Source of the DNA: Ailanthus altissimus
Taxonomy: Eukaryota; Streptophyta; Magnoliopsida; Sapindales; Simaroubaceae
Assembly (NCBI GenBank): GCA_946807835.1
Contig: OX327696.1
Coordinates: 6,894,501 to 6,958,500, forward strand
Reading direction: 5' to 3'
DNA: 64,000 bases
Both the position numbers and the translations under genes were made by a program. The notes under the pieces were generated by a model. The model saw only the letters and a program-made list of their open reading frames with translations. It did no database searches and was not told the DNA's origin. How positions within the stretch are numbered: position 1 is the stretch's first letter; the number at the start of each line of letters is the position of its first letter. This document shows positions 55,395 to 64,000 of this stretch, piece by piece.

Positions 55395-55770
55395 GTGACA
55401 CTTTTGTTTTTAGCTCAGTTTTGACTTCTTCGAGTGGGATTTAGCTTTCACACCATAGATTTTTATTTTAATTAAAAATATAATTTTTAGGGATGTTTTG
55501 AATATTATATAAATTTTAGGAACTCCTTTAAAATTATCAAGTATAAAAAATAAACTCTAAAAGCGAAAATAAAGAGTTAGAAAGTTTTGTATGCTGAGTG
55601 CGCAAAGAGAGTGCCATATGAATGCTTGAGATCTGTATAATCAAGAAAGCATTGATAGATGATTGAGAATAATTTATCATATTGTATTTCTTAATTATTT
55701 TTTGTAAGAGATTTTTTTAACATGAGTTCTTTATATGGTAAGGGGTTGAAAGAGATCATATATTAGCAAG
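55395..55770 (+). repeat. LTR-like fragment, paired with 1405-1870
   Basis: Matches 1410-1790 (TTCGAGTGGGATTTAGC, GAGTGCGCAAAGAGAG, AATTTATCATATTGTAT) in the same order and orientation, so the segments 779-1870 and 54838-55770 are one duplicated unit. Confidence 0.55.
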
Positions 55771-57400
55771 TTGATCATCAGAAGAAGAGATAGAGTAGAA
55801 AATAATTGTTCCCTGAGAAATATGTTGCCGAACAAAGTGATAATACGCTTAGTTTATTTATAAAAAATATTATTGTGAGTTTTTTAAATTGCACTTTGAT
55901 TGACACAATAAATAAGTATAACTTCAAAGTGAAAAATACTTATATTTCTAAGAAGTCACCAAAATTAAACAATCTTTTGAATAATATCAACAAAAATATG
56001 ATACTGAGGCTCAATATTAAAATGAATAGTAATAGTTAACTTCTTACTTTTTTTTATAGAGAATATCTAAAATAAAGATAAAATCTTTCTACTTAAAAAT
56101 CTGTGGACAAGATTTTATTAGTCCACATAAAAAAAAAAACCAATCTTATACGGTTGTGTTATTTCCGCATCTACCTAATTAGATGGAATCCTCAATTGAT
56201 CAAATTGACCCCAATTGATAAGCCTAGTCTTAAGATTTTAAACCTCGTAGTTTTTAAAGGATTACCTTTATGTTGTTTATTATCCCCTTCACATAAATTG
56301 GTTGTTCATATAAATTTAAAATAGATTCCTATGCAGCTCATAAAATTAATTATTTCGACCTGAAATTAGAGTAAAACTAACAAATAACCAGTTTCCTTAA
56401 TTCTCTCCCCGTTTTTTTATTTAAATCAATAATTTTTCTCGAGACAAATTGAAAACAGTCTCCACCAAAAAGATTTGACAAATATCTAAAAAAAAATGAA
56501 CTCATAAAACACAATCATAGGCCATTCAAATTCAGTTTGATTAAAACAAATTTGTCCTCGTCGGGAACATTAAGACGTGTTTGTAAATAGCAGAAAAAGT
56601 AGAGGTGGATATGTAATTCCGGGCAATGCCCTCGTTGAGAATATACAGAACTTAGAAGAGCAAAAATCAATTACGAGTGAACGAATAATGCAGTAAACGA
56701 TAACTTCAATAATTGAGAACGTCCAAAAACGAACGTCCCTTTCTTCCGCATAGAAATTAGTCGACTGTGACCAAACTCACTCCGCACTTCTTGTATTGAA
56801 TTGACAATTCTACCCCTTATCTTGTTACTGTCGATGACGTGGACTAACAAAATCTCGTCCGCACATTCTCGAGTAGATAGATTTTTGCGAAGGGGCAGTA
56901 ATTTTATCACGATCGATTTTCTTTTTTACATTAATTATCTGTTTTCAACGATTACATATTTATTTTGTGCTATTATGAATAGTCTTTTTAAAAAGATTTT
57001 ATTTTATTTATTCTTTTTAATTTTTTGTTGGGCCATTTTGAGAATGCACGATATGCTGAGCAGTTGAAGTGTAAAATAAGATCTGTAACAAATTTTTTCT
57101 TTTCCTTTACGGATGTTAATGGACTTGACTTGCCAACCTTTTATTTGTATTCTGGCTCTTTTCTCTTTCTTAATTCAATGAGCATTCACCACCTAGTACT
57201 TGTGGTGGGATTTGTTCATATCTTCATATTTTGTTTACTGTTTACACATTATTTTACTGCTGAAGGCTAACTAATAATTATTATTATTCATGTTCGTAGA
57301 TGATTCACCATGATTAAAACACACGTCAATTTTATTTTGAAAAAAAAAAAATGAACGGTGGAGCATGGACTCTTTAGTTTGGTATCTGTGCTTTAATTTT
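55771..57400. repeat. Kunitz-upstream duplicated block, copy C
   Basis: Matches 33421-34860 and 3760-5300. It keeps the splice-like landmarks except that the acceptor at about 57030 reads TTTTGTTG rather than CTGTAG, so the putative exon would not be spliced here. It leads into the second Kunitz unit. Confidence 0.6.
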
Positions 57401-57639
57401 CTTTTAATTTTATAACTATTTAAAAGACTAAGCTCTTTTTATTCTTTTGACAAATAAAATAATATTTAATTTTTATTGTGACGCGATGTTAACATTAATT
57501 ATATTAATTAATAAAAATATTTATTATTAATATTTTTATTTTATTTTTTTTGATCCAGTGCCAAAACGGGAAAAAGTTTATTATTGATCCAAATTTTAAA
57601 TTTTGAGAAGTTTAAGACTTTTAAAATAAATGAACTCTT
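57401..57639. other. AT-rich sequence shared with 34861-35109
   Basis: No gene; many differences from the other copy. Confidence 0.5.
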
Positions 57640-58100
57640 ACTTAAATAAGAAATAGGGTTAATAAACACGAAATAACTCTTATATAAACACTTGTAAACC
57701 TTTTAATTGAGATCAAACATTAAGAGAGATTTTAAGAGAAGAGAAGAACTAGATAGACACTAAGTGTTTATGTGCGTTAGGGTGGAACCGTTGTTTGGGT
57801 GTTCATTATTCGTGGTAGAATAAAGGTACACTAAATATTAGGTCCTTTTGAAAGTTCTTCATTCGGTTTTTTTTTGTAAAATCTGTAAGGAGTTAATAAA
57901 AGAGACTAGGATCATTAAATCCATCATAGACGTAGGTAATTAATCGAATCACGTAAGTAATTGTGTTGTGCTCTTTATTATCTGTTTTGAATTGTTACTA
58001 TTTTACTTAATATATAGGTTATTTCGCTGCATAAAAAATTTAGGGTTCAAAATTGAACTTGACTAAGATTCTTCGCTTTAACCTAATCTCACAAAGAGAT
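57640..58100 (+). repeat. Old LTR remnant shared by both Kunitz units
   Basis: Counterpart of 35110-35570 (CATAGACGTAGGTAATTAATCG at about 57922), in the same position relative to the gene. Confidence 0.55.
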
Positions 58101-58639
58101 GAATAATTTTTCAAACATTCAATTTGATAAGAAGCAAGATATTCTTATTTTAAATGCATTAATTAATCATGTTCCTTTATATTAATACTACTTTTTTTTA
58201 AATGATATCCAAAAATTTTTATTTAAAATAATATATCAAATAATTATTAGATAATAAAATAATTTAATGAGTGATTTTAAAAATTACATTATTTTACTCC
58301 TCGTATGACACCTTATTTATAATAAAACAAAAGTTGGGATATCATTTAAAAATTTTAAAACTATTCTTATATCCTTACCCTTTAAAATAAGTTAAAATCG
58401 TTGATTTTTTCTTTTCATTAAGGATTAACATGGTAATTTCGAAAAATAATAATAATTAAATTGGATATAAAACAATAAATGAGCTATTAAAGTGGCATTT
58501 TACCTATTATAAAATATACAAAGTTAAAAAAAAATTAAAATTGAAATGAAAACGACGAAAATTACATGAGTTTTGCATGGATGGATGAAGGCATGTAGCT
58601 AGCACAAGAATCAACCTTATCTTCAGAGCTCTCGAGCTC
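58101..58639. other. Upstream region of Kunitz gene 2
   Basis: No gene. From about 58450 nearly identical to 35880-36073. Confidence 0.5.
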
Positions 58640-58646
58640 TATAAAT
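58640..58646 (+). promoter_or_regulatory. TATA box of Kunitz gene 2
   Basis: TATAAAT 73 bp before the ATG at 58719, in the same context as gene 1. Confidence 0.75.
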
Positions 58647-58718
58647 TCCAACTCTTTTTTTGTTTTGAACTCAACACATACTCAAACAGCTACTGCCCTG
58701 AAAAAAGTAATAAGCAAA

Positions 58719-59369
58719 ATGAAGAGTCAGTTTGTAATCACACTAATCTCCTTCCTTCTCCTCGCCTCGGCCACAAAGCCTCTTTTGGCACGCACAGATC
58801 CTTTGCTTGATGTCGATGGCAATGAGGTCGAAGCCACACTTGGCTATTATGTCGTCTCAGCAATCCGGGGAGCCGGCGGTGGTGGCCTCACCCTGTTCAC
58901 AGGAAGAAACGAAAAATGTCCGCTTGATGTTGTCCAAGAAAGGTCCGATTTGCGAAGAGGAACTCCGTTAAGATTCTCAACCTATAAAAATACCAGCATT
59001 ATCCATGAAGCCATGGATCTTAACGTGAAATTCTCGACGTTAATCACCACCTGTAACGAACAACCAGTGTGGAAGGTTGATGACTACGACGAGTCAAGAG
59101 GCAAATGGTTTATAACAACCGGTGGAGTTGAAGGACACCCCGGAGCTCAAACTTTGCAAAACTGGTTTAAGTTTGAGAAATCTGGAGTATTTCCAGGAAC
59201 GTACAAGATCGTTTACTGTCCTTCTGTTTGCGAATCCTGCGTATCTTTGTGCAAGAATGTTGGCATTTCTCATGATGAGGACGGAGCTCGGCGTCTTGTT
59301 CTAATTCCTGATGAAGGGCGAGTATTCCCTGTTGTGCTAATCCAGGCTAAGGAAAGGACATCCGTATAA
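58719..59369 (+). CDS. Kunitz (STI/miraculin-like) protease inhibitor, 216 aa, intact
   Basis: Intronless frame; the ATG at 58719 is chosen because it follows the TATA box by a normal leader, is shared with genes 1 and 3 and starts a signal peptide (FVITLISFLLLASA, likely cleavage near residue 24). The mature protein opens with the Kunitz/STI signature (LLDVDGNEV at 29-37, then Y43/Y44). Six Cys (67, 112, 167, 171, 174, 178) fit the miraculin-like pattern of two classical disulphides plus an extra close pair. Core motifs: VWKVDDYDE, WFKFEKSG, YCPSVCESC, DGARRLVL. Such proteins inhibit serine or other proteases in the apoplast or vacuole and are often wound- or pathogen-induced; the reactive loop should lie near residues 85-95 (STYKNTSII, with an N-glycosylation sequon), but target specificity cannot be read off. 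Confidence 0.93.
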   Translation: MKSQFVITLISFLLLASATKPLLARTDPLLDVDGNEVEATLGYYVVSAIRGAGGGGLTLFTGRNEKCPLDVVQERSDLRRGTPLRFSTYKNTSIIHEAMDLNVKFSTLITTCNEQPVWKVDDYDESRGKWFITTGGVEGHPGAQTLQNWFKFEKSGVFPGTYKIVYCPSVCESCVSLCKNVGISHDEDGARRLVLIPDEGRVFPVVLIQAKERTSV

Positions 59370-59410
59370 AGTTAATTAAAGGATGCCCTACTACTCTTTT
59401 CCTGAACATG

Positions 59411-59416
59411 AATAAA
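59411..59416 (+). terminator. Poly(A) signal of Kunitz gene 2
   Basis: AATAAA 42 bp after the stop codon; a second AATAAA follows at about 59455. Confidence 0.55.
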
Positions 59417-59528
59417 AATGTAACAGAGTGAGATCCTTTTAACGGGAGACTTGAAATAAAAAGTTTTTAGTTTGCACTGTGCATCTTTGACTTTATTATT
59501 CGTTCATAATCTTGGATTTGGTTATAAA

Positions 59529-59545
59529 ATATATATATATATATA
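59529..59545. repeat. (TA)n microsatellite
   Basis: Shorter homologue of 36953-36975. Confidence 0.85.
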
Positions 59546-60959
59546 GCCATCGTAATAAATACAGCATTACTTCACACGTTAGAATTGAGATTTTGTTTTA
59601 GATTGACACGTTAAAATTTATGTATTATGTGAGAACAACTGAGTTTCAGATACGATGGACAAGTTCACGGGAGAGAGTGTCTGTGGACAATGAAACAGAG
59701 TGATATAATCCCACCGACCGAAGAATGCACCGATGACATTTTCAATTAACTACATAATGCATTCTAATTTTCTAGTAAGTTTTGAAGCTACTAAGATCCA
59801 ATCTTGATAGTGTTTGTGTTATCAGTTCGGTGATAAAAGATTAGTAGTATATTCATCTCTATTTTAATAAAAAAAATTAAATTTAAATTTCCTTTTTTAT
59901 ATGTAAAAGAAAAACACAAACGTGACAATATATAATGGAAGCTAATAATTTTTTGGTGTACGGATAGGTGGACCACAAAGTTCTTTAAATATGATACATG
60001 TGCTATTTTCTTTTTTAAACAAGTGATATTTATATTTCTTTGTTCTTAGTTTTTATTGGGTTAAAATGTCAAGGGTTTATTTGTACACTTTTTTTCTAAA
60101 ATACATTACACAATTTGGTAATAATATATTTTGTTGACTTAAAAAAACGAATTTTTTAGGCAATAAATTTTGAATTTATTTATTATTGAAAACAAAAACT
60201 TGGGCCTTGTTGATTTAGGCTGTGTTCTTAGGCCTTCTAGATTTCTTATCATATTACTCTTACAAAAATTTAGAAAAAGCTCTTGTTATGATCTTGCCGC
60301 TGTGGTTCCCACAAAACCTATTTAAGTAAACCGTGGTAAGGGAAAGAAGAGAAAAATAAGAGAGTTGTATATCTATAGAGTCAAAAAATTCGAACTTGTT
60401 TCAAGTTGTCATTCCTCTTTTTATAGCATTGGACTTTGAAGATCATGTGGGCAGATATTTAGGTCATCATTGGATTGTTTGGCGTAACTAAAGTGGATGT
60501 TTAGGTTATCACTTGATTACTTGGCGTGACTTGGGATATTGCTTAGGCACCCCTCCCATTTCTCAGAAATCTCAAATCTCTCAATTCTCTTTCAACTTAA
60601 CTCAAATAGTTGTAAATCTTTCTCAAATTATTTTAACTATCTTTAAAAATTATAATCTCTTAAATTATTTATTTATTTTTTAATTTTTATTTATCCAATT
60701 ACAAATTATCAAACATTCACATTTTTATTATCCATACAATGGTAAGTTATAATGTCAATACTCCAAATAAATTTGAAGAAATTTTAATACCGTTATTATA
60801 AATTTTTGGTAGTCAATTTATTTTCACAATTGAAAAATGTTAGAAGTATTAGAAAATCAAAAAGAGGTTGAACATTAAATGTTTGAAATTATTTCACATT
60901 TGAAAATTGTATTGATGTAATTTCTTTAAAAATTGAAGAAAACATATATATAAGTTTTG
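59546..60959. other. Downstream sequence of gene 2, then unassigned
   Basis: To about 59790 it matches the 3' flank of gene 1. Beyond, no gene. At 60455-60535 an about 42-bp phrase (TTTAGGTCATCATTGGATTG, then TTTGGCGTAACT) is repeated imperfectly in tandem. A CTCAAATCTCTC-rich part at 60570-60660 is low complexity. Confidence 0.45.
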
Positions 60960-62690
60960 TAGTAAAAATTTAGATGCTAAAATGTCTTATGGCACTGAGC
61001 ATTTAAATTGACATGCTAAGGTATATTCATAGAAACATGGCTCAAATGAGCCAACTTAAACTAAACTTGGCTGAAGTGCGTCTGAAGAAAATATTTTAAG
61101 ATTCAGATATAGTCAGAAGCACATGTATACTTAATTGGCTAGATACTTTACAACTATTAAATAACCCCTCTCATTCACCGAAGATGAAAGATTAGAGAAA
61201 TTTATACAAAGGTATGTTCAACCTAACTGAAGTCATGTTCCAAGAATTATGTTAAAAATATTTTTTTTTCATTGGATATTATAAAACTAAAGAAAAATTA
61301 ATTATTGAAATCTCATAATTTAAAGGAGTGTTTGTTGTTACTTCTGATTGTTAAATAGGTATCAATAATTTGGAGTATTTTTATGTTATGTTGCATTATA
61401 TTAATAATGATTGGTTTTTTCAAAAAAGAATTATTGCTTATCGTAAATTGAAACATCCACAAACAACCATTGTTATTTTTAATTCTTCAATTAATATTTT
61501 TAGAGAATTTTAAATTATTGACAAACTTACTAGTATTAATTTTGATAATGCAAGTGCAAATACTATTGTTACAAATTTGTTTTCAATTCAATTAACACCT
61601 GTGCATGTACAAGTTTTTTTTTTCTCATTGAGGTGTTTAAATCATATTCTTAATTTAATTATTCAAAATGGTTTGAATATAGTTAATTCTTAGATTAAAA
61701 AAATAATAAAATATATTGCTTTATCATCTTCTGTGAGAATTTAAAGTTGTATTGAATAATTATGGATTAAATAGTAGAATGTTCAAACTTAATGTCAAAA
61801 CTCATTAGAATGATACATATATGACGGTGAAATCTTGTGAAGGTTTTAATGATTATATAACATATTAATATAAAGATAAAATGAAAGGATCTATGCTAAG
61901 TAATGATGATTGAAAAATTATATTTTACTATATGAATTTTTTGAAAGTATTTAATGATGTTATGTTAGGATGTTCATGTGTGTATTAACATTCATCTTCT
62001 ATTGCTCTGACATATATATAGTATTAGTTATATTTTTAGTAAATATAGAGATAATCCTATGTTTTCTGATGTTTGCCCTATTATGATGATTAGATTCCGA
62101 AAATATTGGAGGAAGATTCATATGTTACATATTTTTGCAGTTATAATGGATCCCAAAATTAATTGGTCTAGTATAAAAATTTAAAATTTTGAGATCTCAA
62201 AAAATTTAAACTTAGGACTTTCTTATGATTTTTACTAAATTTATAATTTTATCACACAGTTATTTTTTTTTATCAAAATAAATTTGGATCAATACTTTAG
62301 CTATCGAAGAAATAAATGAGTAGCCTATTTATGATCAGACAGTTGGACTATTTTGTTAAAAGGTAAAAGAAATGTTAATTTTAGTTCTAATATTTCTACT
62401 ACTTATGAATTAAAAACATTGATTGATACTGATTACTCTTCTATATTGAGTATACAATAATAAAGATAATTTGATATTTTATTATGGTGGAACTCAAATA
62501 AAAGGGTTTACCATGTGTTATCCACATGACTCGAACTTACTTACACCTCAAGTGTCTATTATAGCATCAAAATTTGATTTTAGTTGAGAGGGTAGGATAT
62601 TAGATAAAAAGTAATTAAGATTAATATAAAAAACTTTAGAGGCTTTAATTTGTCTAAAAGATTGGGAAGATGTAGAGGACTAAAAGCAAA
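60960..62690 (+). pseudogene. hAT transposase, heavily decayed
   Basis: Readable across stops and frameshifts in the expected order. Around 60970-61020 there is a BED-finger half (YGTEHLN, then HAKV). At 61150-61230 SFTEDERLEKF. At 61340-61440 the catalytic-region motif (LHYINNDWFFQKRIIAYRK). At 61540-61565 FDNASANT, then at 61625-61680 LRCLNHILNLIIQNGL. At 62470-62640 the C-terminal hATC dimerisation region (FDILLWWNSNKRVYHVLS, then FRGFNLSKRLG). At least ten stops are visible. Terminal inverted repeats and the 8-bp duplication were not found. Confidence 0.85.
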
Positions 62691-63116
62691 ATTAGCAAAA
62701 GAAACATGATCAAAGGTTTTAAGAACTTTGAGATTTCATCATTAGAATATAAAAATAAAAATTTATAATTCAAAGGCTAAATTTACAAATTATAGGTAGT
62801 TTAATAGGTACCAATCTAGTTGGCATGTATTGTAACTATAGCGATATAAATTTGACATTTATTTTTTTATTTGTATCTAATAACCAATTATTCCAAATTT
62901 TAAATAATATAAATAAATTTTTATCTTTAATAGAATTATAATTATAATTATAAATTTATAATTATAACATAATTTCAAATTTTCAATTCAATATGAATTT
63001 ATAATCCCAGACTAGCACGTCACAACCTCTTCATAAATTGATGGATTTGAAATCTAATTTGGACTACGCACATTGTGCCTATAAATAATGGGAAATTGGC
63101 CAATTTGACCTTATTT
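62691..63116. other. AT-rich sequence; possible MULE terminus at its right end
   Basis: No gene. GGGAAATTGGCCAATTTGACC at 63089-63109 resembles the start of plant MULE-type terminal repeats and lies about 260 bp before the first codon of the DUF1985-type gene. Confidence 0.4.
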
Positions 63117-63167
63117 ATTATTGTATAAGTTATTTTGACCGAGTCAAAAGAACTTATACAATAATAA
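63117..63167. repeat. Inverted repeat near the second MULE start
   Basis: TTATTATTGTATAAGTTATTTTGAC is mirrored by GTCAAAAGAACTTATACAATAATAA around a CGA centre, with one base bulge. Together with the preceding CAATTTGACC it may be part of the MULE terminal region. Confidence 0.8.
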
Positions 63168-63368
63168 CCAATTATATATATATATTTTCTATTTTACCCT
63201 TACATTAAATAAAATAAAAAAATAAATTATTTTTCTATTCCCTCACTGACACTTTCCCTTTTCCCTCTATCTCTCTCTCCATCTCACTCTCACGGTTACT
63301 CTCATCGGTTAACTTTCACTCTCACGGTTAACACTCCTATCTCACACGGTTAACACTACAATTTCTTC

Positions 63369-64000
63369 ATGGAGGAACAAAATTGGTAAGTGTATTTATA
63401 AATTTTTTTTTTAATTTTTGAGTATTATAATTTATATTAGTTAAAAATGTGTAGATGTAGATGTAGAAAGTTAAAAATGTGTAGATTAGAAATGTGGCCG
63501 AAAATGGTGAATCCGGCTTATTTTTGTGGTCAGATGCGGCGGAGTATGCGTCTACGCGTTGCTGGCGGCTGGCGAGTAGATGCACCACCAACTGCGTTAG
63601 GCGCATGCAGCTTGGCGCGCGCCAAGCGGCGTGCGCCTAACGCGGTTAGCTCAGGCCAGGCTATTGTGCGTGCCCGTGTTGGACCACAAAAATTTCCATT
63701 TTTAATTTTTTTTTAATTAATTTATGTTGTTTATGTTTATTTATAATAATTTAATTTAAAATATTTAATTATTATATAAATAGTCTAGGTTGTTACTTGT
63801 AATTAAATTATATGTAATGTTGATTATTATTTTGTCAATATTAATAATTTTTTAATTTTTTCAGGAAAGAGAATGTCACAAAAGAATACGTAATTACAGA
63901 AAATATTTCTACCGAGCGAACGTACATACGTACTCGAAGTTATGGGTTATACGAAATATAAAAAATAAATTGACTTTGAGGCAGGTAGAAATATTTAGAA
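63369..64000 (+). pseudogene. Second DUF1985-type MULE gene, 5' end, runs off the edge
   Basis: Exon 1 is a 17-base stretch (ATGGAGGAACAAAATTG, 63369-63385) ending at GTAAGTG. An intron of about 480 bp ends at TTTTTTCAG (63864). Exon 2 from 63865 reads KENVTKEYVI as in the copy at 51236, then loses one base at about 63900-63905 and continues in the next frame (HTYSKLWVIRNIKNK). From about 63690 the non-coding sequence also aligns with the reverse complement of 51240-51420. The intron contains the GC-rich hairpin at 63594-63643. The rest of the gene lies outside the window. Confidence 0.8.
63594..63643. repeat. GC-rich 25-bp inverted repeat inside intron 1
   Basis: Arms 63594-63618 and 63619-63643 are reverse complements at 23 of 25 positions, without a loop (centre GGCGCGCGCC). 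The whole patch 63530-63670 is GC-rich in a strongly AT-rich region. Confidence 0.92.

Noticed and set aside
58665..58718. 18-residue N-terminal extension of Kunitz gene 2
   Set aside because: It would start at TTG within 20 bp of the TATA box; the ATG at 58719 begins a normal signal peptide and is shared with the other copies.
59122..59304. 60-codon frame inside Kunitz gene 2
   Set aside because: Alternative frame within the real coding sequence.
63367..63716. Minus-strand and plus-strand frames over the GC-rich hairpin
   Set aside because: They overlap a likely intron, have odd composition from the palindrome and no homologous frame in the first MULE copy.

Overview
The window is plant nuclear DNA, almost certainly from a eudicot. 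The background is very AT-rich, most of the sequence is LTR retrotransposons and DNA transposons nested in one another, and the only recognisable host genes are intronless Kunitz (STI/miraculin-like) protease-inhibitor genes. I cannot name the species. No bacterial, organellar, rRNA or tRNA gene was seen.

Layout. (1) 1-778: the 5' end (LTR and primer-binding site) of a minus-strand LTR element that runs off the left edge. (2) 779-6.6 kb: a mosaic of short repeat blocks that recur at 23.7-27, 32.6-35 and 54.3-57.4 kb, including a 1.2-kb block that lies upstream of the two long Kunitz genes. (3) 6.6-11.2 kb: a hAT-like end, a degenerate (GAAATT)-rich tandem array and a decayed plus-strand Copia element. 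(4) 11478-23653: a chromodomain Ty3/Gypsy element (minus) into whose gag zinc-knuckle codons a much younger Athila-like element (12831-21967, minus, perfect TSD) has inserted. Both lack reverse transcriptase. The Athila-like element keeps a single open 978-codon gag-protease-integrase-tail ORF, an unrecognised 182-codon ORF and a six-copy repeat in its leader. (5) 24.3-25.4 kb: foldback repeats. (6) 27048-32551: a full-length but broken minus-strand Copia element whose LTRs carry a GC-rich GCGCTG array. (7) 33.4-40 kb: Kunitz gene 1 (frameshifted), a probable retroposon, a long-TIR element, and Kunitz gene 3 (a short form lacking its signal peptide). (8) About 40.3-51.4 kb: a Mutator-like element with a mudrA-type transposase (plus strand) and a convergent DUF1985/Ulp1-protease gene (minus strand), broken by two solo LTRs with perfect 5-bp TSDs. 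(9) 51.4-54.3 kb: LTR fragments. (10) 54.3-59.8 kb: the second long Kunitz unit, with the only intact full-length gene (58719-59369). (11) 61-62.7 kb: a dead hAT transposase. (12) 63.37 kb to the edge: the start of a second DUF1985-type MULE gene with a GC-rich hairpin in its first intron.

How it fits together. The Kunitz units arose by local duplication. An old LTR remnant lies at the same place in both long units and so predates the split. Gene and proximal promoter are far more alike than the outer flanks, which suggests gene conversion. The transposons give a relative clock: the chromovirus LTR pair differs at roughly twenty-odd sites by eye, the Athila-like pair nested in it at about eleven over 1556 bp, and the Copia pair at 27-32 kb much more. 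Functional host content is probably one secreted Kunitz inhibitor plus two altered copies. All counts were made by eye.
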